A stretch of DNA of 15,602 nucleotides from CAJBVG01 sp044337515 (lineage in GTDB: Bacteria > Bacteroidota > Bacteroidia > Sphingobacteriales > Sphingobacteriaceae). The translations under genes and the position numbers were made by a program. The notes beneath the pieces were generated by a model, which saw only the letters and a list, made by a program, of their open reading frames with translations, ran no database searches and was not told the DNA's origin. Each line of letters begins with the position of its first letter. Position 1 is the first letter of the stretch. Below, piece after piece: positions 1-7,210 of the stretch. Where the stretch lies: assembly GCA_044337515.1 (NCBI GenBank), contig JBIINK010000051.1:1-15602 (forward strand). The letters run 5' to 3'.

Positions 1-1283
1 CGCAAGTAAATTTATTTGAACAAATTAAAACTATTGCAAGTGATGTGCCCAGAACATCATTAATCATAATGCCCACTTCATTAATTCACAATTGGCTAAA
101 TGAGGCGAAGAAATTTACACCAGACCTTAAGATACATGTATACACTGGCGTTTTGAGAGAGAAAGACATTTCCTTATTTGCCAATTATGATGTAGTATTA
201 ACAACCTATGGCATTACTCGATTAGACATCGAATTATTTAAACATTTCTTTTTCCATTATATTATTTTGGATGAAAGTCAGATTATTAAAAATCCATCCT
301 CTAAAATATCTCGATCGGTGCGAACTTTAAAATCTAAATTCAGATTAGTATTAAGTGGTACTCCAATTGAAAATTCGGTGGTTGATTTATGGTCGCAAAT
401 GGCATTTATTAATCCAGGGCTATTAGGCTCGCAAGCTTTCTTTAGCGATTACTTTGCTGTACCTATTGATAAAAAGCAGGATGAAGACAAGGCGAAGAAA
501 TTACTAAGTATGATTAAGCCATTCGTATTACGTAGAACGAAACAGCAAGTAGCATCAGAGCTGCCACCTAAAATTGAGCATTTGTATTATTCGGATATGA
601 GTGAGGAGCAGGAGAAAATTTACGAAGAAACAAAATCGTATTACCGTAATGAATTGTTGAAGATAATTACAGAGCAAGGTGTAGGTAGATCACAAATACA
701 ATTATTACAAGGCCTAAATAAATTACGTCAAATTGCAAATCACCCTAAAATGGTGGACCAGGAATTTGATGGAGAATCGGGGAAATTCAGTGATATCATA
801 CATACACTTGAAAACATATTAACGAAAGGCAACAAAGTATTAATCTTCTCTCAATTTGTGAAGCACCTAGAATTGTTTAGACAATACTTCAAGAAGCATC
901 ATATTCCCTTTTCGTATTTAGATGGTTCTACCATGAACAGACAAGATGTGGTAACCGAATTTAAAACGAATGAAGATATACAAGTGTTCCTGATTTCTAT
1001 TAAAGCAGGTGGAGTAGGATTAAACTTAACCGAAGCGGATTATGTATTTATTTTAGACCCATGGTGGAACCCGGCAGTAGAACAACAAGCAATTGACAGA
1101 ACACATCGTATTGGACAAAAGAATACGGTATTTATTTATAAATTTATTACTAAGAATTCTGTTGAAGAAAAAATCTTAGCATTACAAGAACGAAAACGCA
1201 GAATTGCAGATAGTTTAATTACCACAGAAGAGTCGTTTATTAAATCTTTATCTGAAGAAGATATACGATCAATATTAGAATAA
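1..1283 (+). CDS. SNF2-family DNA helicase/ATPase, C-terminal part (5' end outside window)
   Basis: This is the C-terminal part of a SWI2/SNF2 (superfamily 2) ATPase that would remodel protein-DNA complexes. The frame is open from base 3 with no stop, so the GTG at 45 is an internal valine codon and not the start; the Walker A motif and the N-terminal region lie outside the window. Visible motifs in order are Ia (LIIMPTSLIHNW, about 66-101), II as DESQ (270-281), III as LVLSGTPIENS (about 345-377), IV as KVLIFSQF, V as KAGGVGLNLTEADYVFILD and VI as DRTHRIGQ (about 1095-1119). Motif II has DESQ where many family members have DEAH or DEAQ. Its stop codon is one base before the downstream BioY-like gene, so the two are probably co-transcribed. 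The family call is firm; the cellular target cannot be read from the sequence. Confidence 0.95.
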   Translation, partial: QVNLFEQIKTIASDVPRTSLIIMPTSLIHNWLNEAKKFTPDLKIHVYTGVLREKDISLFANYDVVLTTYGITRLDIELFKHFFFHYIILDESQIIKNPSSKISRSVRTLKSKFRLVLSGTPIENSVVDLWSQMAFINPGLLGSQAFFSDYFAVPIDKKQDEDKAKKLLSMIKPFVLRRTKQQVASELPPKIEHLYYSDMSEEQEKIYEETKSYYRNELLKIITEQGVGRSQIQLLQGLNKLRQIANHPKMVDQEFDGESGKFSDIIHTLENILTKGNKVLIFSQFVKHLELFRQYFKKHHIPFSYLDGSTMNRQDVVTEFKTNEDIQVFLISIKAGGVGLNLTEADYVFILDPWWNPAVEQQAIDRTHRIGQKNTVFIYKFITKNSVEEKILALQERKRRIADSLITTEESFIKSLSEEDIRSILE

Positions 1284-1284
1284 A

Positions 1285-1836
1285 ATGGATTTAAAAAAAT
1301 TTTCTATTGCTAGTACGCTATTTGCATTGCTTACCACAGTAGTAGCGCAAGTGTATATTCCTATTGGGATTGACAGAATTGCTATACAAGTGGTAGTGGT
1401 AATACTCTCTGGATTAATTTCCGGACCAATGGTTGGATTAACGGCACAACTACTTTACTTAATGTTATTTGTGTTTACACCAAATACCTTAAACGATACA
1501 TATTTTTTCACTGCATTTAAAGATGCTAGCATTGGATACCAACTCTCTTTCCCGGTGGTTGCTTTTGTAGCTGGGTATTTAGGGAATGAATCTCCATTAT
1601 GGAAAATAGCTTTAGGATGTATTGCAGCATATACTTGTTATTTCATAATAGGTATTTTAATCAATAGTTTAAAAACTGATGTAAGTATCGCAGGGTATTT
1701 CAACCCAAAATTTAATCGTATTATTATTTTAGGCTTTGCGAAAGCATTGATTACTTCGTTAATTTATTTTGGGTATCTGGGGATTAGAAAATGGAAAATA
1801 GAAAATGGCAATTTGAAAATGGAAAATAGAAAATAG
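1285..1836 (+). CDS. bioY: BioY-like biotin ECF transporter substrate-binding (S) protein
   Basis: This 183-residue, strongly hydrophobic protein has about five to six membrane segments (roughly residues 6-27, 33-64, 87-99, 106-129, 146-167). The N-terminal pattern AQVYIPI, then Q, then LSGLISGPMVGLTAQLLYL resembles BioY, the substrate-binding subunit of biotin ECF transporters. Family members take up biotin alone or with EcfA/EcfT; no energising subunit is encoded here. The usual glycine-rich stretch after the second helix is not well conserved, so another small-molecule specificity is possible. The ATG lies one base after the helicase stop. The last 15 residues (KWKIENGNLKMENRK) are encoded by a 7-bp tandem repeat, are hydrophilic and are probably not part of the fold. 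Confidence 0.65.
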   Translation: MDLKKFSIASTLFALLTTVVAQVYIPIGIDRIAIQVVVVILSGLISGPMVGLTAQLLYLMLFVFTPNTLNDTYFFTAFKDASIGYQLSFPVVAFVAGYLGNESPLWKIALGCIAAYTCYFIIGILINSLKTDVSIAGYFNPKFNRIIILGFAKALITSLIYFGYLGIRKWKIENGNLKMENRK

Positions 1837-1849
1837 AAAAAAGAAAATA
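1787..1849 (+). repeat. 7-bp tandem repeat (GAAAATR) spanning the bioY stop codon
   Basis: There are nine consecutive 7-bp units: GAAAATG, GAAAATA, GAAAATG, GCAATTT, GAAAATG, GAAAATA, GAAAATA, GAAAAAA, GAAAATA. Seven match GAAAAT[G/A] exactly. The array covers the last 16 codons of the BioY-like gene, contains its TAG stop at 1834-1836, and continues 13 bp beyond. Because 7 is not a multiple of 3, gain or loss of a unit would change the reading frame and the C-terminus. Confidence 0.9.
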
Positions 1850-1877
1850 GTTGTATTTTATAATAATAAATACTCTG

Positions 1878-1931
1878 AAAAAAATTATTGTTAGAAAAAT
1901 CAGGTGCTTAATTCTTAATTTTTCTAACAAT
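1878..1931 (-). terminator. Probable intrinsic terminator of the minus-strand operon
   Basis: A perfect 14-bp inverted repeat (1887-1900 with 1918-1931; arm ATTGTTAGAAAAAT on both strands) encloses a 17-nt loop. Read on the minus strand, it is followed by AA and then seven T (1884-1878). The upstream arm lies inside the last codons of the O-methyltransferase, and its TAA stop (1908-1910) lies in the loop. The stem is AT-rich and the loop long, so termination efficiency is uncertain. On the + strand no T-run follows the hairpin, so it would not obviously serve the BioY-like gene. Confidence 0.5.
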
Positions 1932-2555
1932 TAATAATCCATCACGAATAGGGAACAATACATTTTCAACGCGTTCATCAGCTTGAACCTTGTCGTTGAA
2001 GTCGAGTAAAGCTTGTGTGTCCTTATCGATTTTAATGGTATCATCTATTACCTTACCGCTCCATAGTACATTATCGGCAATAATATAACCTCCAATATTT
2101 AGTTTATCGAAAACCAAATCAAAATAAGTTCCATAATTTTCTTTATCGGCATCTATAAAGACAACATCGTATGTTTCAGTAAGTGTTGGGATGATTTTTA
2201 AAGCATCTCCTATGATGTAATTTAATTTAGAAGAATATTCAGAAAGGGAGAAGTACTTTGTAACAATGTTTTCTAACTCCACGTTTTTATCGATAGTAGT
2301 TAGGCTACCCTTCTCTGTTAATCCTTCTGCCATACAAAGTGCCGAATACCCAGTGTAAGTACCTATTTCGAGTATAGTAGTTGGCCGAATCATTTTCATC
2401 AACATGCTTAAAACTCTACCTTGAAAATGCCCGGAAATCATTCGGGGTCTTAATATTTTTAATTGAGTTTCTCTGTTGAGTTTATACAATAATTCTGGTT
2501 CAACATCGGTATGTTGTTCGATATACTTGGCTAAGTTAGGTTCAATAAACTCCAT
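1908..2555 (-). CDS. Class I SAM-dependent O-methyltransferase (caffeoyl-CoA/catechol OMT-like family)
   Basis: This 215-residue cytosolic enzyme has the layout of the Methyltransf_3 family of metal-dependent O-methyltransferases. The SAM-binding motif I is ILEIGTYTGYSA (residues 61-72), followed by an acidic residue after strand 2 (TIDKN, 87-91), GDA at 116-118 and the metal/catalytic stretch VVFIDADKENY (131-141). A second D-N pair, ADN (160-162), completes the expected divalent-metal site. Length fits the family (about 210-230 residues), so it looks intact. The acceptor cannot be inferred; bacterial members act on catechol-like molecules or, in some cases, on tRNA wobble uridine derivatives. 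The gene starts one base after the M16 peptidase stop and is the last in a three-gene minus-strand operon. The final codons double as the upstream arm of the putative terminator. Confidence 0.92.
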   Translation of the reverse strand: MEFIEPNLAKYIEQHTDVEPELLYKLNRETQLKILRPRMISGHFQGRVLSMLMKMIRPTTILEIGTYTGYSALCMAEGLTEKGSLTTIDKNVELENIVTKYFSLSEYSSKLNYIIGDALKIIPTLTETYDVVFIDADKENYGTYFDLVFDKLNIGGYIIADNVLWSGKVIDDTIKIDKDTQALLDFNDKVQADERVENVLFPIRDGLLIVRKIKN

Positions 2556-2556
2556 A

Positions 2557-3786
2557 CTATTCGGGCATAAATAACAAACTGCTTAATTTTTTTTCATCGA
2601 ACAATTTATTTGATAGTTCGATTATATCTGTTGATGTAACTGATTCGATCTTACTATAAATTACAGGAAGAGTATCAGCACGACCATGATCGAGAATGCT
2701 TTTACAAAAAGATATCAATACAGATAAATGGTTTTCTTCAGCTAAGGTTATTTGTCCGATAAATTTTTTCTTCGCTTGATTTAATGCCAATGACCCCAGT
2801 TTATTTTCGCGCATTCCTTTCAATTCTTTATACACTAGGTTCATACACTTATCCATTTTCTCCGCATCAGTACCCATGTATATCGTAAATATCCCGGTAT
2901 CACTCACAGGAGTATAATTAGAATCGATAGAGTAACATATACCTTTCTTCTCTCTAATTTCCATGTTTAAACGAGAACTCATGCCTGGACCGCCCAAGTA
3001 ATTGCTAAGTAATAATAAAGGAATCTTTTGAGCGTGATGAATGGACAAAGCACGTGTGCCAATAACAGCATGACTCTGTACACTATTTTTCTTTTGAATG
3101 CTATGAATTGGTTTGTAGGGAGTAGGTTTTATAAGAATCTTTTCTCCAATACGTTTTTTTACCTTAGAAAAATATTGTCCGCAAAGTCTTACTAATTCCG
3201 ATTCATCAACATTCCCAAAAACACCAATAACTATATCTTCTGCACGATAATGTTTATTTGTAAATTTCAACAAATCATTTCTCGTAATTTTAGAAACACT
3301 TTTTTTAGTCCCTAAAATATTAGCGCCGAGCGAATGATTTTTAAAAATAATTTCCTCAAAATCATCTTGAATAGCTTCTTCTGGTAAATCGAGATAAGAA
3401 TCAATTTCATCCATAATCACTTGTTTCTCTTTTTCTAATTCCACTTCGGGGAATGTAGAATTGAAAAGCAGATCATGAAAGAGTTCAATTGCTCTAGGCA
3501 AGTGTGGTTTTAAAAAAGAAGCGTGTATACACGTTTGCTCTTTAGTGGTATAGGCATTTAACTCACCTCCTACCACTTCCATTCTATTAAGGATTTGATA
3601 AAGTGATTTAGAAGTAGTGCCTTTAAAAAGCATATGCTCTATGAAATGAGCTAGCCCTTGCTTCGAAGTATCCTCATCTCTCGACCCACAATTAATCACT
3701 ACACAAGCGTGTACTACTTGAGAATTCGGATTGGGTTTATGTAAAACTCGAAGCCCATTTGGAAGGCTATGCAAATGATATTCCAT
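2557..3786 (-). CDS. M16 family zinc metallopeptidase (insulinase/PqqL-like)
   Basis: This is a single-chain M16 peptidase of about 409 residues. It carries the inverted zinc motif HFIEH (H47-x-x-E50-H51 from the chosen start) and the third ligand, a glutamate in VIMDEI about 75 residues later (E127). The N-terminal half is the active M16 domain, and the C-terminal half, with GGPGMSSRL and KKGICYSI, is the inactive partner domain typical of the family. It likely degrades peptides or processes protein N-termini; no signal peptide is visible. I chose ATG 3786 because the residues from MEYHLHSLPNGLRVL fit the family start. An in-frame ATG five codons upstream (3801) is possible, but it would add MYVCL, and its codons overlap the sequence TATGTTTG. 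It lies 30-45 bases after the transglutaminase-like gene and one base before the methyltransferase, so the three are probably one transcript. Confidence 0.93.
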   Translation of the reverse strand: MEYHLHSLPNGLRVLHKPNPNSQVVHACVVINCGSRDEDTSKQGLAHFIEHMLFKGTTSKSLYQILNRMEVVGGELNAYTTKEQTCIHASFLKPHLPRAIELFHDLLFNSTFPEVELEKEKQVIMDEIDSYLDLPEEAIQDDFEEIIFKNHSLGANILGTKKSVSKITRNDLLKFTNKHYRAEDIVIGVFGNVDESELVRLCGQYFSKVKKRIGEKILIKPTPYKPIHSIQKKNSVQSHAVIGTRALSIHHAQKIPLLLLSNYLGGPGMSSRLNMEIREKKGICYSIDSNYTPVSDTGIFTIYMGTDAEKMDKCMNLVYKELKGMRENKLGSLALNQAKKKFIGQITLAEENHLSVLISFCKSILDHGRADTLPVIYSKIESVTSTDIIELSNKLFDEKKLSSLLFMPE

Positions 3787-3831
3787 CAAACAAACATACA
3801 ATAAAAACAGGATTCTTTTGAGTGCAAAGCA

Positions 3832-4719
3832 CTAGATATCTTCGGGTTCAATGGTATTCAGCACATCATACATTTCTTGAACTTCTTTCTTCTTTTCATC
3901 ATGCCCAAGTTTTTCATAACAACTAATTAGGTTACGTAAAACTCGTTTCATGATTTGTATATTACTACAAGGCTGATAAAAACTAAGCTGTGGAGTTACA
4001 TTCAATTGCTTTAAGAAATAATCAACATCCCGTTTATTGAAAATAAAACCTTTGTTAAAAGCATTGATGTAAAAAAGTATTCCTTGTTGATCATCATGTA
4101 AATCTTGATAATCATTTTGTTCGTCTATATATGCGAGTATGAAATGTTGTGGTAAATTAACTCCATATATTGGGATGTCTAATCGTTGAGCAATTACTGA
4201 GTAAACAATGGCCAAGGAAATCTGATTCCCTCTTCGAGAATCCATAACAACGTTTAAGTAAGAATTCTGTGGGTCGCCGTAGTTCGTTACATTACCAGTA
4301 AAGCCATGTAAATTATAGATCACATGATTTAATATTTTTACTTTCTCTACAGGACTAGTATCATATCGTAATTCAATCCAAGCATCGCGTTTTATAGCTT
4401 CAATTTGATTTATGATTTTTTGTTCATCTAATTCTGGGTATTGATATTTAGAGATGGTGATAAAACCACTTAACAAATCAAAGGCGCCAGAAATGGCCCA
4501 AGATTGTAAATCGAATTTAACTTGGTTGAATTGAATTTTATGAATGAGTTCTTCGATGCGTTGTTGAAGTATTACATCTAGAGAGCTTTCCCAGGTTTTC
4601 TCTAAATGGGGAATAACCTCGAATCCTAAATCGAGTAAACGAGTCTCTACGTGACTATAGATTTCTACATCAGAGTCATCGAGCAGCTTAATTAATGCTT
4701 CTAGTTCTTTCGCATTCAT
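3832..4719 (-). CDS. Transglutaminase-like protein of the SirB1 type
   Basis: This 295-residue protein has a helical N-terminal region (about 1-65) and a SirB1/Transglut_core2-type domain. The signature runs YLNVVMDSRRGNQISLA (154-170), IVYSVIAQRLDIPIYGVNLP (171-190) and QHFILAY (191-197). The segment corresponding to the nucleophilic cysteine of true transglutaminases reads RRGNQISLA and has no cysteine, as is usual in this family as I recall it, so a non-transferase role is likely. The histidine of LPQHF is kept. No signal peptide or membrane segment is seen. It is the first gene of the minus-strand operon, divergent from the degenerate methyltransferase gene across 66 bp. The precise function is unknown. 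Confidence 0.85.
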   Translation of the reverse strand: MNAKELEALIKLLDDSDVEIYSHVETRLLDLGFEVIPHLEKTWESSLDVILQQRIEELIHKIQFNQVKFDLQSWAISGAFDLLSGFITISKYQYPELDEQKIINQIEAIKRDAWIELRYDTSPVEKVKILNHVIYNLHGFTGNVTNYGDPQNSYLNVVMDSRRGNQISLAIVYSVIAQRLDIPIYGVNLPQHFILAYIDEQNDYQDLHDDQQGILFYINAFNKGFIFNKRDVDYFLKQLNVTPQLSFYQPCSNIQIMKRVLRNLISCYEKLGHDEKKKEVQEMYDVLNTIEPEDI

Positions 4720-4785
4720 TAATTCTAATTTACAATAATTCCCATTTTTATCCTAAAATGTTCTCAAAAAGGGCTAATTTCGAGT

Positions 4786-5316
4786 ATGAATCCCATTAAA
4801 AAGGTCTATTTACGTGTTAAACATTACTTAATGTCTAATACTTTACACGGCACTCATTCACCTTTTGTATACCACTTTTTAGAAACTATAGTTTACCAAA
4901 AGCCCTTACCGAAGCAATCAAAATTAGAAGGTCTTATTTATCGCATATCACATTGGGATTTTGTTGAACACATATATGCATTTGGCGCAACTGCTTCCGA
5001 ATTTGATGCATTAAAGTCATCTCAAAAAAATATCGTTACTACTTACACCAATAAGAATGAGGCAGTAAGTATGGTTTACTTTGGATCGTTATTGAGTGTT
5101 GAAGAAATAAAAAATGCTTATAACACCCTTAAAAACAGCATCAATACACAATCTATTTTTGTTTTCTCAACTACTAATAGCAGTAATGAGAATCTCGAAG
5201 TATGGAAATATATTTGTAGAGATGAGAAAAATATTATCAGTATCGACCTCTTTTCTATTGGCATTCTATTCTTTGTGGATTCTAAGCCTAAAGAACATTT
5301 CACAATTTTATATTAA
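4786..5316 (+). CDS. Shortened, motif-degenerate relative of a Bacteroidota SAM-methyltransferase family
   Basis: The 176-residue product has the N-terminal signature HGTHSPFVY (21-29) and the C-terminal signature IDLFSIGILFF plus KEHF (153-172). I recall these from a Bacteroidota class I methyltransferase family of about 250 residues. Between them the SAM-binding core is reduced: where motif I (E-I-G-T-x-x-G) is expected the sequence reads IYAFGATASEF (63-73), the YFD motif is VYFGSL (97-102), and the FDDIHWS-like motif is FVFSTTNSS (125-133). About 70-80 residues of the middle appear to be missing. The N- and C-terminal parts are in one frame, so this is not a simple frameshift. SAM-dependent catalysis looks unlikely: it is either a pseudoenzyme or a decaying gene. 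The secreted protein gene begins 40 bp downstream. Confidence 0.75.
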   Translation: MNPIKKVYLRVKHYLMSNTLHGTHSPFVYHFLETIVYQKPLPKQSKLEGLIYRISHWDFVEHIYAFGATASEFDALKSSQKNIVTTYTNKNEAVSMVYFGSLLSVEEIKNAYNTLKNSINTQSIFVFSTTNSSNENLEVWKYICRDEKNIISIDLFSIGILFFVDSKPKEHFTILY

Positions 5317-5356
5317 AACGACAACCTTTTACCGAAATAATCGTAAACGAGTATTA

Positions 5357-7210
5357 ATGTTGAGATTCATTATTACACTTACAATTCTAATTTCATTTAG
5401 CCAATCTTTTGCTGAAGGTTCTAAGCAATTAAGACCAACCTCTGGCGACTTTGGGTATATTCAAATTAATGATAAAGCAAGAACATTTGCTACCTATAGT
5501 GCTGCAAGTGATGAGAGGATGTATATACACATCAAATCAACTTCTGAAAAAATAAATTTCGGGTTTGGAGTGATTACTGACGGATCAACCCCAAAAACAG
5601 ATGTTTACTTTAGAATAAAAGACCCAAATGGAAATGTGGTTATGGGTCCAACGAAAATACCTAACACAGGAATGGGATTTATTAGTTCTTATACAAAAGC
5701 CGCTGCAGGACCAACAACAATTAATGCAGCTGGATACACTCCATTCATATTTACACCAGTTACAACTGGCGATTACTATATAGAATTTAACCAAGGCAGT
5801 GGGACAGTAGTAGCACTAAACAATTTAAACAAAAGAGTATTTGAAGATTTCGATATTACCGTAATAGATAATAATACAAATACTGCAAAACCTGGAAGGT
5901 TATGGTCTAAAAATTGGGACATTACTAGTAACAGTGGAGCCAATCAATTTAAAGGCACTTTTTATGTTTATTCTAATGATGGTGTTGTTACTTCAATAAA
6001 TTTCAACGGAATTCAACCCCATGCTTTTCGAGTAGCGTGTAATAGTACAGGCTGTGTAAACACAGGTAACCCAGCATTAGATCGACAATCAAGAGCTGGA
6101 AATTTTACCTATTCTTCTTATAAAATATTTTTAAATGACCCTGATAATATTGAATACCCCAATGGCGTAATTGGAAGTTTACAAACTGACATTCAACTTA
6201 CAGGTTGCGCACCAAATTATTGTTTAAATGTAACAACAGATGCACCAGGGTATATGGAGTTTGTAGTGAACTTAAATGGAGTGCCGGGCTATCAGATTGG
6301 AACTAAGGATTTAATTTTCGGACAAAATGTAACTGCTGGAACCACTTGTATTCCTTGGGATGGAAACGACGGATTGGGAAATCGAATAACACAAAACATA
6401 AATTTTGAAGTAAACGCAGAGTATAAATTTGGCTTAACCAATTTACCTATTTTCGATGCAGAGAATTTTAACAATGGATTAATTGTAAGTTCAATAAGAC
6501 CATTAGTTATTAAACCTAAATTATTTTGGGACGATAGTAATATTTCTGGAGGAGGCTCAAACTTTTCAGGTTGTGTGAGTAATGCTTGCCATCCATGGCC
6601 GAGTTCTAACTTCGGAGATGAAAGAACCATTAATACTTGGTGGTATGTAAATGTGGTGCGTGATACTATTATTACTCAATCAATTCCTAAACCACAACCT
6701 AATATTTCAGGGAGTGCATCCTTTTGCACCATTGGAGAATCAACAAATTTCTCAACACCATCTATTGGAGGAAATTCATACCAATGGGTATCTAGAAAAA
6801 ATAGTATTAATGGAAGTAGCACATCAACAACAATCAATTATATTACCAAATTAGGTATAGATACCTTAACAGTTTTAGAGAGTAATTCTATTGGTTGTTA
6901 CGAAGATACCATTTTTGTTTCCTGCTATCCTACTCCAACACCAATAGTTTCGGGAGATACCATTGCATGTGATATAAATACAATTGATGTTTATACAACG
7001 AACAACATTGCGGTAAATACTTATCAGTGGAGTATAAGCAAAGGAATTGTTATGCTTGGTGGTAGTACTAATACGGTACAGGTTAAATGGACAACTATAG
7101 GATTAGGCTATATTGAAGTAGTAGAAACTACACCTAATGGTTGCACTACAACCAAACGCAGAAACGTTCAAGTTGTAGCAAAACCAGTTATTACGGGCAT
7201 TACTCATTAA
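5357..7210 (+). CDS. Secreted PKD-like/gliding-type surface protein, apparently truncated at the C-terminus
   Basis: The chosen ATG (5357) gives 617 residues and a clear signal peptide (hydrophobic residues 3-14, likely cleavage after SFA-19). Starting further upstream would place a long out-of-frame overlap with the preceding gene in front of it. Residues 25-330 are beta-rich and of unknown fold. WDGNDGLGN (334-342) resembles a motif common in large type IX-secreted or gliding-associated proteins, as do LFWDDSN (389-395) and the INTWWY segment (425-430). Two PKD/Ig-like modules follow (about 446-528 and 529-608), each opening with a P-x-I-x-G segment. A third such opening, KPVITG (609-614), is followed by only three residues and the stop. 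No type IX C-terminal sorting domain is present, so anchoring or secretion beyond the periplasm is unclear. The TAA overlaps the convergent aspS stop in TTAA. Confidence 0.8.
   Translation: MLRFIITLTILISFSQSFAEGSKQLRPTSGDFGYIQINDKARTFATYSAASDERMYIHIKSTSEKINFGFGVITDGSTPKTDVYFRIKDPNGNVVMGPTKIPNTGMGFISSYTKAAAGPTTINAAGYTPFIFTPVTTGDYYIEFNQGSGTVVALNNLNKRVFEDFDITVIDNNTNTAKPGRLWSKNWDITSNSGANQFKGTFYVYSNDGVVTSINFNGIQPHAFRVACNSTGCVNTGNPALDRQSRAGNFTYSSYKIFLNDPDNIEYPNGVIGSLQTDIQLTGCAPNYCLNVTTDAPGYMEFVVNLNGVPGYQIGTKDLIFGQNVTAGTTCIPWDGNDGLGNRITQNINFEVNAEYKFGLTNLPIFDAENFNNGLIVSSIRPLVIKPKLFWDDSNISGGGSNFSGCVSNACHPWPSSNFGDERTINTWWYVNVVRDTIITQSIPKPQPNISGSASFCTIGESTNFSTPSIGGNSYQWVSRKNSINGSSTSTTINYITKLGIDTLTVLESNSIGCYEDTIFVSCYPTPTPIVSGDTIACDINTIDVYTTNNIAVNTYQWSISKGIVMLGGSTNTVQVKWTTIGLGYIEVVETTPNGCTTTKRRNVQVVAKPVITGITH

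Noticed and set aside
45..47. GTG at 45 as the start of the helicase
   Set aside because: The frame is open to the window edge and the sequence before it fits the family; the ATP-binding P-loop must lie upstream.
3791..3798. TATGTTTG on the minus strand as a promoter box for the M16 gene
   Set aside because: It matches TAnnTTTG, but transcription would start at or inside the start codon. The nearest TTTG upstream is about 26 bp away rather than about 19, and the gene is probably expressed from the upstream operon promoter.
3821..3833. Small hairpin AGTGC-AAA-GCACT between the transglutaminase-like and M16 genes
   Set aside because: The stem is only 5 bp and no T-run follows on the minus strand; it is too weak to call a terminator.
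4775..4782. TAATTTCG upstream of the degenerate methyltransferase gene as a -7 promoter box
   Set aside because: It has one mismatch to TAnnTTTG, no -33 element, and would leave essentially no leader before the ATG at 4786.
5114..5356. Upstream extension of the secreted-protein frame to an ATG at 5114
   Set aside because: It lies out of frame over the 3' part of the preceding gene, and the true signal peptide begins at ATG 5357, after which the protein is coherent.
6292..6630. Minus-strand frame of 112 codons inside the secreted-protein gene
   Set aside because: It is antisense to a coherent exported protein and has no domain signature or start context.
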